The notes beneath the pieces are model-generated. The model was not told the origin of the DNA. It searched no databases and was given only the letters and a program-made list of their open reading frames with translations. Shown here in pieces: positions 18,855 to 28,063 of a stretch of DNA of 64,000 bases. Position 1 is the first letter of the stretch, and each line of letters starts with the position of its first letter. Origin of the DNA: Pseudomonas cannabina (GTDB taxonomy: Bacteria > Pseudomonadota > Gammaproteobacteria > Pseudomonadales > Pseudomonadaceae); contig NZ_FNKU01000001.1 of the NCBI RefSeq assembly GCF_900100365.1, forward strand, positions 2,914,001-2,978,000, written 5' to 3'. The translations under genes were made by a program, and so were the position numbers.

Positions 18855-19742
18855 ATGATGCGCATTTTGCTGTTTTTGGCCACTAACCTTGCGGTCGTGC
18901 TGATTGCCAGCATCACCTTGAGCCTTTTTGGCTTCAATGGGTTCATGGCGGCCAACGGGGTTGATCTGAACCTCAATCAGCTGCTGGTTTTCTGCGCTGT
19001 GTTCGGTTTCGCGGGCTCGCTGATTTCGCTGTTCATCTCCAAGTGGATGGCGAAGATGAGCACCGGTACTCAGATCATTACCCAGCCCCGTACTCGTCAT
19101 GAGCAATGGCTGCTGCAGACCGTTGAACAATTGTCCCGCGATGCAGGCATCAAGATGCCGGAAGTCGGTATCTTTCCGGCCTACGAGGCCAACGCGTTCG
19201 CCACGGGCTGGAACAAGAACGATGCACTGGTTGCGGTCAGCCAGGGCTTGCTGGAGCGTTTTTCGCCGGATGAGGTGAAAGCCGTACTGGCGCACGAAAT
19301 CGGCCACGTTGCCAACGGTGACATGGTCACGCTGGCGCTGGTGCAGGGTGTGGTGAACACCTTCGTGATGTTCTTTGCCCGCATCATCGGCAACTTTGTC
19401 GACAAGGTGATCTTCAAGAGCGAGAACGGTCAGGGGATCGCCTACTACATCACGACGATCTTTGCAGAACTGGTACTGGGCTTTCTGGCGAGCGCTATCG
19501 TCATGTGGTTCTCGCGCAAGCGTGAATTCCGCGCTGACGATGCCGGTGCCCGTCTGGCGGGTACCGATGCGATGATCGGCGCGCTGCAACGCCTGCGTTC
19601 CGAACAGGGCGTACCGGTGAACATGCCTGATAGCCTGACGGCGTTTGGTATCAACTCCGGTCTCAAGAAAGGCCTTGCGGGCCTGTTCATGAGCCACCCG
19701 CCGCTGGAACAACGCATCGAAGCGCTGCGCCGTCGCGGTTGA
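18855..19742 (+). CDS. htpX: Membrane zinc metalloprotease HtpX
   Basis: A 295-residue M48 protease. Two N-terminal transmembrane helices (about 4-24 and 40-60) precede the zinc motif HEIGH (147-151); two more hydrophobic segments follow, and the third ligand lies in [12 protein letters not shown]. HtpX cleaves damaged inner-membrane proteins. GAGGAG upstream supports a start at the ATG pair at 18855. The 315-bp gap after it (19743-20057) has no gene and holds the dyad listed next. Confidence 0.95.
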   Translation: MMRILLFLATNLAVVLIASITLSLFGFNGFMAANGVDLNLNQLLVFCAVFGFAGSLISLFISKWMAKMSTGTQIITQPRTRHEQWLLQTVEQLSRDAGIKMPEVGIFPAYEANAFATGWNKNDALVAVSQGLLERFSPDEVKAVLAHEIGHVANGDMVTLALVQGVVNTFVMFFARIIGNFVDKVIFKSENGQGIAYYITTIFAELVLGFLASAIVMWFSRKREFRADDAGARLAGTDAMIGALQRLRSEQGVPVNMPDSLTAFGINSGLKKGLAGLFMSHPPLEQRIEALRRRG

Positions 19743-20006
19743 TCATGCCAGCAAGCGGGGGCTGACGTTCGCCCCCGCGCTCTTGTTACCCCGCGCTTTT
19801 ATTAATGGCTCCGCCCATGCTGCGCGCGCAGCGTTGTGCATAAATCTTATGGAACGACCGGGGCGGCGATCCGCATTGCTCTCCTGACTCTTCAAGACCT
19901 GTGTATAACGATGCACGCCACGCATGGCGCGAAAGCCTCACTTACCGACCCAAACCATCTGAAAAATCGATCAGAAAGCGCCACAACTTATATTGGATCT
20001 AGATCA

Positions 20007-20035
20007 TGAGAATGACTGACTATGGGTCATTCTCA
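20007..20035. promoter_or_regulatory. Perfect 10-bp dyad upstream of the dioxygenase gene
   Basis: TGAGAATGAC and GTCATTCTCA are exact reverse complements separated by nine bases, ending 22 bp before the ATG at 20058. It could be an operator or a leader hairpin. The spacing is too wide for a standard 19-bp Fur box although the half sites look similar. Confidence 0.5.
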
Positions 20036-20057
20036 TTAGCCTGGAGCCTACATCCAG

Positions 20058-20825
20058 ATGTTCCCTAGCCTTTTTATTTCCCACGGTTCCCCCACGCTGG
20101 CGCTGGAGCCTGGCGAGAGTGGGCCAGCCTTGACGCAGCTTGCGGCCAGCTTGCCGAAGCCTCGCGCGATTGTGATGGTATCGGCCCACTGGGAAAGCCA
20201 CGAGCTTGTCGTCAACGGCAACCCTCAGCCGGAAACCTGGCATGACTTCGGCGGATTTTCGCCTGAGCTATTCGCTATTCAGTACCCCGCGCCAGGGCTG
20301 CCGGAACTGACCCGGACGGTGGTCGAGCTCCTGGCTGCCAGCGACCTGCCTGCGCGTATCGCCAGCAGACGCCCTTTTGACCACGGCGTCTGGGTGCCGC
20401 TGTCGTTGATGTACCCGCAGGCTGACATTCCGGTGGTGCAGATTTCACTGCCCGGTCGCCAGGGGCCGGAACTGCAAACGCGGGTTGGCCGGGCGCTGGC
20501 GGGTTTGCGTGCGCAAGGTGTGTTGATGATCGGCTCTGGCAGCATTACCCATAACCTGCGCGATCTGGACTGGAACGCCGGGCCGGAAAGCGCCGAGCCT
20601 TGGGCTGCCGCGTTTCGCGACTGGATGATCGACAAGCTGCGACACGACGATGAAGCCGCCCTGCACCGCTACCGCAGTCTCGCCCCGCATGCCGTGCGTG
20701 CACATCCAAGTGACGAGCATCTGCTGCCGCTGTATTTCGCGCGTGGCGCAGGTGGCACGTTCCGTATTGCTTATCAGGGCTTCACCCTGGGCGCACTCGG
20801 GATGGACATCTATAGGTTCGATTGA
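20058..20825 (+). CDS. Class III extradiol ring-cleavage dioxygenase, YgiD/4,5-DOPA dioxygenase-like
   Basis: A 255-residue LigB-superfamily protein. Metal-ligand histidines are seen in FISHGSPT (H9), SAHWESH (H44) and GSGSITHNL, with a C-terminal HPSDEHLLPLYF segment. E. coli YgiD and plant DODA relatives open catechol rings of DOPA-like substrates. It is monocistronic with the dyad above at its promoter, and converges on a type II secretion gene. The natural substrate is unknown. Confidence 0.85.
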   Translation: MFPSLFISHGSPTLALEPGESGPALTQLAASLPKPRAIVMVSAHWESHELVVNGNPQPETWHDFGGFSPELFAIQYPAPGLPELTRTVVELLAASDLPARIASRRPFDHGVWVPLSLMYPQADIPVVQISLPGRQGPELQTRVGRALAGLRAQGVLMIGSGSITHNLRDLDWNAGPESAEPWAAAFRDWMIDKLRHDDEAALHRYRSLAPHAVRAHPSDEHLLPLYFARGAGGTFRIAYQGFTLGALGMDIYRFD

Positions 20826-20837
20826 CGCTGACAACGC

Positions 20838-21572
20838 TCAGTTCTCCCAGCGTAAAACCTCATAAGCCTTTTCTCCTCCCTGCGCGGGGGTCAGCAACAC
20901 CGTTACCTGCAAACGGGCGGTATACCCCCCTGGCATGAGTGCCCTGCTGTCGATCACGACGACGTCACCCGGGTCTCCAGCAGACGCACCCGGTCGAGGC
21001 AAATCCAGTGCAGCGCGCATCAAAGGGCTGGCGAACGCCGGGTCCGGTCGGTCAAACCCGCTCCACAAGGTGATTTCAGGCAGCAGCCTGCGGTAAAGCG
21101 TCTGGGTCATACCTGGCAACTGCTGCACTTCTTCCAGCAGCCGAAACGGCGACTGGCCGTTATTTCTTCGTGCTTCGAGTTCGCCGGCAATCTCGCTGGC
21201 CTGAGCCTGAGTAGCACCGCAAGCGACCGCAAGGCGGGAAAAATCTTCAGGTTCGGCGTTGTTCAGGTAGAGCTTTCCATTCTCGCTGTGCAGGCTGATG
21301 TACAACGGTATGTCATTGAAGGTCAGGGGGATTTCACGTCCATCGGCCGCCCACTTCTTGCGTTGCCCAGGGTCAGCCAGGGCCTGAACCGCCAACTCGA
21401 CGCCCGCTTCGGCAGCCAGCAGTCCCTGAGTGTGTTGACGCAGGAGCAAGGCCTGACGACTTTCCAGCTGGACCCAGCCGGCCAGCGAACCCAGCAACAG
21501 GCTGAGCATGGCCAGCACCCACAACACGAGCAGTAATGCGACCCCTCGTTGCCCTTGGGATGCGCCGTTCAC
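20838..21572 (-). CDS. Type II secretion minor pseudopilin GspK-like
   Basis: A 244-residue GspK/XcpX-type protein. Its prepilin-like N-terminus is GQRGVALLLVLWVLAMLSLL (G-V cleavage site without the usual +5 Glu, as expected of GspK), followed by the helical GspK body with the LNNAEPEDFSRL region. GspK caps the pseudopilus tip with GspI and GspJ. Its start overlaps the preceding pseudopilin stop by four bases. No gspL, gspM or other secretion gene follows; the next gene is unrelated and convergent, so the operon is truncated. Confidence 0.8.
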   Translation of the reverse strand: MNGASQGQRGVALLLVLWVLAMLSLLLGSLAGWVQLESRQALLLRQHTQGLLAAEAGVELAVQALADPGQRKKWAADGREIPLTFNDIPLYISLHSENGKLYLNNAEPEDFSRLAVACGATQAQASEIAGELEARRNNGQSPFRLLEEVQQLPGMTQTLYRRLLPEITLWSGFDRPDPAFASPLMRAALDLPRPGASAGDPGDVVVIDSRALMPGGYTARLQVTVLLTPAQGGEKAYEVLRWEN

Positions 21573-21964
21573 AGGCGTCCCGTGTCAGCGGCGGCGCGAA
21601 GCCTCAAGGTGCTGAATAGAGCCTGGTGACGAGCGTCGCTGACGCTCAAGTCCAGACGAAACAAACGCGGGCGACCAGGACGTGTCGGTTGTTGGGCGAT
21701 GCTCAGTTCCCAGTTGATACCTTCGCCCATACTGCCGCGGCGTACTCCGCTGACCAGCGGCCCGATGGTTTGCTCATCCAACACACTCATGGCTGCCTGA
21801 CTCAGACGGTCGCTCTCGTTTACCTGCGAGAGGGAGCGCGCGCTCTGGCCGAAGGCGACCAGCAATACCGTGCTGCACAGGGCCATGAGGGTCAATGCGG
21901 CGAGCATTTCCAGTAGCGTGAAACCACACTGACCTTGTGCAGGCTTACAGTGGCGACGCATCAT
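21569..21964 (-). CDS. Type II secretion minor pseudopilin (GspI/GspJ-like)
   Basis: A 131-residue pseudopilin with a type IV prepilin signal CGFTLLEMLAALTLMAL (cleavage between G and F, Glu at +5). The body is short and closest in feel to GspI; its place before gspK would suggest GspJ, so the class is left open. I chose the ATG at 21964; the frame is open to 22003. It is coupled to gspK by a 4-bp overlap. Confidence 0.7.
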   Translation of the reverse strand: MMRRHCKPAQGQCGFTLLEMLAALTLMALCSTVLLVAFGQSARSLSQVNESDRLSQAAMSVLDEQTIGPLVSGVRRGSMGEGINWELSIAQQPTRPGRPRLFRLDLSVSDARHQALFSTLRLRAAADTGRL

Positions 21965-22044
21965 CCGCTTGAATCCTCGCCAGACTGATCGACAGCACCG
22001 CATCAGCCACGCTAATGCAGGCTCGTGATGCTACGTTGTTGCGA
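21945..22044 (-). pseudogene. Possible 3' remnant of another secretion gene
   Basis: Between the TonB-receptor stop and the pseudopilin start a frame ending in AVLSISLARIQADDASPL stops at 21945, overlapping the next gene by 20 bp as operon genes often do. It has no start of its own, so it may be the tail of a deleted gspH/I gene. Confidence 0.3.
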
Positions 22045-24345
22045 TTACAGACGAACCCCCAGCGTGACGAAAGCGGTGCGCGGGTTGCACACTTGAAGGA
22101 TCTGCAGGTTGCCAGCCGAATCGCTCGCTGCACTGGCGTCGGTATTCAGGGTCGAGATGTAACGTTTATCAAACAGGTTCACCACGTTCAGCGATACGGT
22201 CGTGTCCTTCACTACGCCCAACTTGCCGAAGTCGTAGCCCAGCGTGGTGTTGCCCAGCCAATACCCTTCAACGCTCGAATCATTGGTGTAGGTGTAATAA
22301 CGCTTGCTCATGTAACTCCCCTGTAGCCCGGCATTCCATTGTTGCCAGTGCCAGTCCAGACTGCTGGAATACATCAGCTTGGGGGTATCGACCACGGTTT
22401 TGCCTTTGACGTGCACTTGACTGGTGCCACTCTGATAATCGTCGTCGTAAGTACTGCGGTTATAGGAAGCGGAGTTCGACCAGCGCCAGTTTTCATCGGG
22501 CGTCAGCGCGAAGGTGACTTCAAGGCCTCGACTGGTGACCGATCCGACGTTGGCCACGCTGTTCTGACAGATCACGATACCGGTGCAATTGGTGATCGCT
22601 ACAAGGCGATTGTCGAATTTGGTGTTGTAGACCGCAGCCGACGTCGAATACAGCGGCGTGCTGCGGCGCACCCCCACTTCAACGGTTTTTGAGGTTTCCG
22701 GCTTGAGGTCCTTGAACCCGCCTGCCGCATCGACCGCTACCTAGGTGGTAAAGAAAGGGCCGTATCCGCCACTGGGGAATGCGGCGACGTTCTCGGAATA
22801 GGAGGTGAAAACCTCGTCTTGTTCATCGAGTTTATAGGTAGCGCCCAACTGCGGCAGAAAACGATCCCGCGCTTCCAGCGAGCCACTGGCATACCCGCCG
22901 CCCTTGCCTTCCGCCGTCGAGGTGGTAACCGTATTCTTGGCGCCGAACTCCAGTTTCAAGCGGTCGTCAAGCAAGGTGTAGCTGTCGCGCAGGTAGAACT
23001 GTCGGGTCAGGTCGTTGTAATCCTGCGCAAGAATGGTTGCCACCCGCGGCAAACCGTCGGTTCTCACAATGTGATTTTGCGGCGCAGTGCCTGTCGGGTC
23101 GTACAGGTAGCGGGATACGTCGTTCTTGTTGGACTGAATCCAGAACCCGCCCTGTATTTCATGCTGGCCAAGGAAGTACGTCAGCGACGTCTGAAAACCC
23201 GTGCGGTTGATGCCGTAAACCGTGCTGCGAATGGAGTTGGTGGGCACGGTGGTGCTGCCACTGGTGTAGACGAACGGATAGTAAGAGTTGCCTCGGCCCA
23301 AGTCGTGATGGTGGTAGACCGCCGCGTCCAGCAGCACATCATCGCTGAGTGAAAAGTTACCACTCAGGATGTCCAGTTCATCGTCCCGCAGGCTGCTGCC
23401 GTTGTAGGTTGCATCTGCCGCGCGGGTGACACCGCCGGTGAAGATACCGTTGGCAGCGTTGACCGCACGTTTCCAGTCAGGCGTGTAATAACTCCAGTTA
23501 TAACCCAGACGCTTCAGCATACTGCTCGACATCGCCGGCAAGTTGGCCTCGTTATGCGTGGACGTGCTGTGATAGAAGCTCAGGTGGTTGCTGCCGAAGT
23601 CATAAGTTACCTTGGCGTTAAGGGCATTGGACTCCTGAGGATTATCATGGCCCTTCCAGGCATCGGCATCGTACTTCTCCGCGGATATATAAGCCGCCAG
23701 ACCGTTGTATTCGCCGGTGTCGACGCGCATGTAGGTGCGTGTGGTGTCATAGCTGCCCAGTGTTTGCGACAGCCGCGCGCCGAACTCCTTGTCAGGGTTG
23801 GAGCTGGTGAACGCGATGGTGCCACCCAGGTTGCTGTTGGATGCGGTGCCTAGCGCGCCAATGCCGGCCGCGACTTCACTGCTGGCGATGTTTTCCGCGA
23901 TGATCGCGCGGGTAATGCTCAGGCCGTTGAAGTTGGCGAAGCTCATGTTGCCGAGGGTGACGCCGTCCAGTGTGTAGCCCAGATGGTGCATGTCGAAACC
24001 ACGCAGGCTGATCCGCTGGCTGCTTTCCTCGCGCCCCAGCGGATCGCCCGATTGAAAGCTGACCCCGGCCAGACGCTGGAGCACTTTCATCGGGTTGGTC
24101 GCTGCCGAATACGCCTGAATATCCTTTTCACTCACCCGCTGCACCTGGCGCGTTTCTCCCTGGCCGATCACTGAAACGGTGCCCAGCGTTGTCGCAGTCG
24201 CACCTGCTGCGGGTTCCTCCGTCGACGCTGTTTCAACAGCCCCGTCCTGCGCGTGACTGGCCAGGCTTAATGTGTACAGCCCGATCAACAACACCAGGCG
24301 TTGGAGATGAAAACGTGAGGCGCGCGCGTTCGATAACGAGATCAT
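22045..24345 (-). pseudogene. TonB-dependent outer-membrane receptor interrupted by one amber codon
   Basis: Read through, this is a 766-residue TonB-dependent receptor. It has a signal peptide, a short repeat-poor extension, a plug domain (about 50-170) and a beta-barrel ending in TAFVTLGVRL. At 22741-22743 the frame has TAG after GPFFTT. The same frame then continues without any shift (VAVDAAGGFKDLKPETSK) to the end. One base change from CAG would restore a full gene. The truncated product would lack about 230 barrel residues and could not form a receptor. It lies downstream of exbD in an apparent tonB-exbB-exbD-receptor operon. Ligand unknown. Confidence 0.85.
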
Positions 24346-24407
24346 GAAAGAATATCCAGGACGTAATGAGGCGACAGGTTGTGGCCCTGTTTTAGCTGGC
24401 CGGGCTT

Positions 24408-24452
24408 GCTTGAATCAGGAACGCTTGAATCAGGGCTGCTTGAATCAGGGGC
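24408..24452. repeat. Three 15-bp tandem repeats
   Basis: GCTTGAATCAGG recurs at 24408, 24423 and 24438 with an exact 15-bp period. The last copy overlaps the exbD stop, so the array lies in the exbD-receptor junction of the transcript. Confidence 0.8.
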
Positions 24453-24849
24453 TTTCGGTGATCACTGACAGGCGTGTGATACCTGACCTCTGCACGTCGG
24501 CCAGTACCCGGGCGACATGTCCGTAGTCGGTGACAGTGTCGGCACGCAGGGTCAGTGAGACCTCTGGGTCACGCGCATGCAGGTTCTGCAAAGTGTCGGG
24601 CAGCTGCTCTTCAGCCAGGGCGTCGCCGTCGATAAACAACCCGCCTTTGGCGTCGATACTGATGGCGACCGGCTTGGCTTCATCGAGCGGCGCAGTGGCC
24701 ACCGTCTGCGGCAGGTTCAGGGGTATGGCATTGGTCAACAGCGGCGCCGTCACGATAAACACCACCAACAGCACCAGCATCACGTCCACCAGAGGTGTGA
24801 TGTTGATGTCACTGATCGCATCGTCGTCATTGCTTGAAGAAAAGGCCAT
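24445..24849 (-). CDS. exbD: ExbD biopolymer transport protein
   Basis: A 134-residue protein with one transmembrane helix (VDVMLVLLVVFIVTAPLL) whose Asp is the proton-path residue, and a periplasmic C-terminal domain. The preceding DINITPLVD motif is the ExbD/TolR signature. The ATG at 24849 lies two bases before the exbB stop position on this strand, giving tight coupling. With ExbB it powers TonB from the proton gradient. The last codons enter the 15-bp repeat array. Confidence 0.92.
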   Translation of the reverse strand: MAFSSSNDDDAISDINITPLVDVMLVLLVVFIVTAPLLTNAIPLNLPQTVATAPLDEAKPVAISIDAKGGLFIDGDALAEEQLPDTLQNLHARDPEVSLTLRADTVTDYGHVARVLADVQRSGITRLSVITESP

Positions 24850-24850
24850 T

Positions 24851-25537
24851 TCAAGCGACCCCGCTGAGGTTACGGACACCGTCACGCTCGCCTTTCAATC
24901 TGAAGGCGTGGCGCTGGGCCCGGTTAAGCAGATCAACCGCGAAGGCGTCCATATCGGCCACCATGAGTTTCAAGCGACGGCCACAAAAGTTGTACGCCAA
25001 CACTGCGGGCACTGCGACGGCAATGCCGATACCGGTGGCGATCAACGCCTCGCCTATAGGCCCTGCTACCACGGCAATGCTGGCTGACTTGGCCGTGCTG
25101 ATTGCTTGAAGCGCGTGAATGATCCCGAACACCGTACCGAACAGGCCGATGAAGGGCGCCGTACTGCCGATTGAGGCCAGGACGATCATGCCGCTTTCAA
25201 GGCTGCGTCGTTCACAGTGAATCTGTTGGTGCAGGCTGCGCTCCAGCAGCTCCTGACGGCTCCAGCTGTCAACCGGCTCATGACCATCCTGGCTGCTGGA
25301 GAGCGCTTTGGTGGTCACTTGCGCAAGACGTGCCAACTGGCTTTTTTGCGGGGCGCTACGCAATGCAGTATCAAAGTCCTGAGCGGCCCAGAATGCCTCG
25401 GTATAGCGTTTGTTCTGGCTTTTCAACCTGCCCTGCTGCCACGCCTTGAGCAGCAGAACCGCCCAGGTCGCCAAGGAAAACAGCAGCAGAATGCCCATGG
25501 AGCTTTGCTGAATCAGAGTTGAGTAATCGATAGTCAT
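24851..25537 (-). CDS. exbB: ExbB proton channel protein
   Basis: A 228-residue MotA/TolQ/ExbB-family protein. The N-terminal helix is at about 13-32; the two other helices are in SLESGMIVLASIGSTAPFIG (with the LFGTVFGIIHA motif) and IGEALIATGIGIAVAVPAVL. It forms the pentameric channel around ExbD. It follows tonB by nine bases. Confidence 0.93.
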   Translation of the reverse strand: MTIDYSTLIQQSSMGILLLFSLATWAVLLLKAWQQGRLKSQNKRYTEAFWAAQDFDTALRSAPQKSQLARLAQVTTKALSSSQDGHEPVDSWSRQELLERSLHQQIHCERRSLESGMIVLASIGSTAPFIGLFGTVFGIIHALQAISTAKSASIAVVAGPIGEALIATGIGIAVAVPAVLAYNFCGRRLKLMVADMDAFAVDLLNRAQRHAFRLKGERDGVRNLSGVA

Positions 25538-25546
25538 GATGGAGCC

Positions 25547-26380
25547 TCAAGGCGCGAGTGTGAAGGCAAGCGGAACGTTGACCCAGCCATCGACCGGGGT
25601 ATCGCCACGCTTGGCAGGAGTGAATGACCATTGCCGGACAGCGGCCTTGGCCGCATCGTCGAGGGCCGGAAAACCGCTGGACTGAGCGACTTCGACCTGA
25701 TCAGGATGGCCGCTGGCCAGAACGTGCACACGCAACAGCGTGGTGCCTTGCTGACGGCGTTTGGCGGCTGCGGGTGGGTAAACCGGTGGCGGATTGTTCA
25801 AGTATCCCGCACGGCCAATGGGCGCAGTGGTGCGTGGCTCGCTGCTGGGAGGCGCAGCCGCCGCTTGTGGTGGTTGTGGTTGTGCTGAAGGCTTGGCGGC
25901 GGCCTGCGGTGCATCCGCAGCTGCTTTCTCGACAATTGCAGGCTTGGCCTGTGGCTTGGCAGGCTGCTGATGGGGGGCCGCGGGCTTGGGTTTCGCTGCG
26001 GCGGCCACGGGTTTGGGAGGCTCCACCGGCATCGCAGGCGGAAATGGCGGCGCTTGTTCAACCGGAGGCGTTGCGGCGGCGGGTGCTGACGGCGTGGGCG
26101 GTTTTGGCGCAGCGACCATCTGCATGGCGATCGGCATCGGCTGAGTGACGGATTGTAACGGCTGCGCAGGCGCACTGTTGCGTAACCATAAAAAACCTGC
26201 CGCATGCAGGCTCAACACGATAAGGCATGCCAGCGCAATGTAACCAGCGCCCATACGCGGTACCGCTACAGAGGGTAATGGCGCGGCCGGAACATCGAAC
26301 CTGGATATCGGCAGTGTCTGCAGCGGCGCCTGTTCGCGAAACAGTAGGGGTGGACGACGGGATGAAAGTAACGCAGGCAT
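25547..26380 (-). CDS. tonB: TonB energy-transducing protein
   Basis: A 277-residue TonB. A single transmembrane helix lies at about 47-66 after an unusually long cytoplasmic tail. A Pro/Ala/Lys-rich spacer (about 85-190) and a C-terminal TonB domain with NPPPVYPPAAAKRRQQGTTL and VRQWSFTPAKR follow. It is first in the tonB-exbB-exbD-receptor operon. It is probably a second, dedicated TonB rather than the main housekeeping one (inference). Confidence 0.9.
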   Translation of the reverse strand: MPALLSSRRPPLLFREQAPLQTLPISRFDVPAAPLPSVAVPRMGAGYIALACLIVLSLHAAGFLWLRNSAPAQPLQSVTQPMPIAMQMVAAPKPPTPSAPAAATPPVEQAPPFPPAMPVEPPKPVAAAAKPKPAAPHQQPAKPQAKPAIVEKAAADAPQAAAKPSAQPQPPQAAAAPPSSEPRTTAPIGRAGYLNNPPPVYPPAAAKRRQQGTTLLRVHVLASGHPDQVEVAQSSGFPALDDAAKAAVRQWSFTPAKRGDTPVDGWVNVPLAFTLAP

Positions 26381-26491
26381 AACATCACCAGTTCAGGGCG
26401 GAACATCAAAGAATGTGCCGCTTTTAAAAGTTGGGCGATGCTACTATGGGCAATATGTACGTAATGTGACGAACAAGAAACTTGCTCCTAA

Positions 26492-26590
26492 GGAGCCGCT
26501 GATTTATTCGATTTTTCGTCCCTGCAACGCTCTGGAGGCCTTGATTTATCAGGGGGCAACAGCTGTGCTTTAGAATAAATCAGCGTCTCC
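26492..26590. mobile_element. 99-bp MITE with IS5-like ends
   Basis: Ends GGAGCCGCTGATTTATTC and, inverted, GGAGACGCTGATTTATTC match at 17 of 18 positions. The element is flanked by CTAA at 26488-26491 and 26591-26594, the YTAR target duplication typical of IS5-group transposition. It has no coding capacity. The first ten bases resemble the termini of the IS at 51656. It occupies part of the 456-bp gap 26381-26836; the rest shows only the terminator below. Confidence 0.85.
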
Positions 26591-26760
26591 CTAAGTTTCA
26601 TGTTTGAGTGGTTAGTGTATCGACAACATGACGCTTCCAGCGTCGAATAATGATCGGCCATCTTTTTAAACAGGGGCGACTGCATGATAATTTCATGCTG
26701 GTTTTATGACAGCCCATTAGTGAGCTAGCTAATTAAAACTCCTGCATTGAAGTATAAAAT

Positions 26761-26804
26761 ACTGCGCTTGGCCGGGCGCTTTATCAGTGCCCGGCCAACG
26801 CAGT
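26761..26804 (-). terminator. Terminator after the phosphodiesterase gene
   Basis: TTGGCCGGGC and GCCCGGCCAA form a perfect 10-bp stem, extended by ACTGCG/CGCAGT. On the minus strand it is followed by ATTTTAT, downstream of the stop at 26837. Confidence 0.7.
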
Positions 26805-26836
26805 AAAGGTCTAGACGATGAGCAACTATGCGGCTG

Positions 26837-28033
26837 TCAGTTTGAAATCAGCGCCGTATTACGCCGATTATCATTCCTCAACGCCGTGATGGCGGTGAGA
26901 GGATCATCCGTGATGATGTATCGAAAACTTGCCCCTGCGGTATTCATCAGCCAGTTGAGGCTGGTCCGGTTGTCCCCTGTCTCCTGTCCATTGCCACGCT
27001 GAGACTTCCAGAGCCAGTATTTCGGTTCTGTACAGCAATGGCCGTCGGCGGAAAAGAAACTGTAGAACTTGGTTTCAGGCACGGGTTGATAGGCGCCCAT
27101 CGTCTTTACCTGATGCTGTGTCGTTCTCATGCCGTAGTACGTGTTCATGATGTTGTTCAGCGGAAACCTCAGCGTGCTGTCGTACTCCTTGAGGCGAACT
27201 TCAGTCGCATACACGTAGTTTTTGCCAAAGTAGCTTTCCCAGTTGCGCAGTGCATTTTCTCTCGTGCCACTGGTGTCAATGAAATCGGCGCCAAAGACCG
27301 GTATCAGGCGGAAGCGGCCTGCTTCACTCTGCACGTTCATGATGCCCTTGGACTCGAAACCGGCCGGGGTGACACCAATCGAGCTTACCGGCATCTTGAA
27401 ATACACCCATTTCTCAGCGGGTGTTCCCCACCAGTTGGTATGGTTTTTCACGCTTTGCCAGGCTTTTTTCGCCGCCTCGATATTCTTCACATCCAGCAAA
27501 AGGATCATGGCAATCTTGTCATTCTTGATGGTATCCAGAATGGCGTCGAAGCTTGGCAAGGTCTGATTGCTGAAGCCGTTCAGCGAAGGATTGCGAAGTG
27601 ACAGGCCCAGGGTATTGCCAAAGTAATTAGACAGGCTGGGGTTGTAGCCGATTCGGCTATAAGGGTCATATTCACCTGCGCGTCCGGTGGTGAAAACGTT
27701 GGTGGTTCGACCCAGATTGCTGTCATGTATGACAACAACTCTGCCAGCACTGTCCAGTTGCAAATCGATTTCCGAACACTCAATTCCTGCACTGGCGGCC
27801 TGCCTGATAGCCGCAATCGAGTTTTCCGGTACATTGCGTAGCCAGTCCTGGTGGGAGTTGGTACCTATGGCGGTGCCGTGCAGACCCCGATGAGCACAGA
27901 CGATCGTCAGATCATTGTGCGCATGCATGAGGACGTCACCGATCTTGTCGGTGTTGTACTCTGCAAAGGCCATGCAGGGCGTAATCAGCAGTGCACTTGC
28001 GCATGTTAAAACCCATCTCGGTATACGTAACAT
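26837..28033 (-). CDS. Secreted glycerophosphodiester phosphodiesterase-family protein
   Basis: A 398-residue exported protein. The signal peptide is about residues 1-24 (cleavage after AFA). The GDPD TIM-barrel motifs are present: CAHRGLHG, the ENSIAAIRQA helix, ECSEIDLQLDSAG and VVVIHDSNLGRTTN, giving the metal and catalytic His/Glu/Asp set. Such enzymes hydrolyse glycerophosphodiesters or related phospholipids. I chose the ATG at 28033, preceded by AAGGGG; an in-frame TTG lies at 28051. It is 30 bp downstream of the next unknown exported protein and ends near the MITE. A phospholipase D-like toxin role is possible but not shown. Confidence 0.85.
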   Translation of the reverse strand: MLRIPRWVLTCASALLITPCMAFAEYNTDKIGDVLMHAHNDLTIVCAHRGLHGTAIGTNSHQDWLRNVPENSIAAIRQAASAGIECSEIDLQLDSAGRVVVIHDSNLGRTTNVFTTGRAGEYDPYSRIGYNPSLSNYFGNTLGLSLRNPSLNGFSNQTLPSFDAILDTIKNDKIAMILLLDVKNIEAAKKAWQSVKNHTNWWGTPAEKWVYFKMPVSSIGVTPAGFESKGIMNVQSEAGRFRLIPVFGADFIDTSGTRENALRNWESYFGKNYVYATEVRLKEYDSTLRFPLNNIMNTYYGMRTTQHQVKTMGAYQPVPETKFYSFFSADGHCCTEPKYWLWKSQRGNGQETGDNRTSLNWLMNTAGASFRYIITDDPLTAITALRNDNRRNTALISN

Positions 28034-28063
28034 AAGCTTAATCCCCTTCAAGTGAGCCTTACG

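Noticed and set aside
20007..20035. Fur box
   Set aside because: Half sites look similar but the nine-base spacer does not fit the 19-bp Fur site; kept only as an unassigned dyad.
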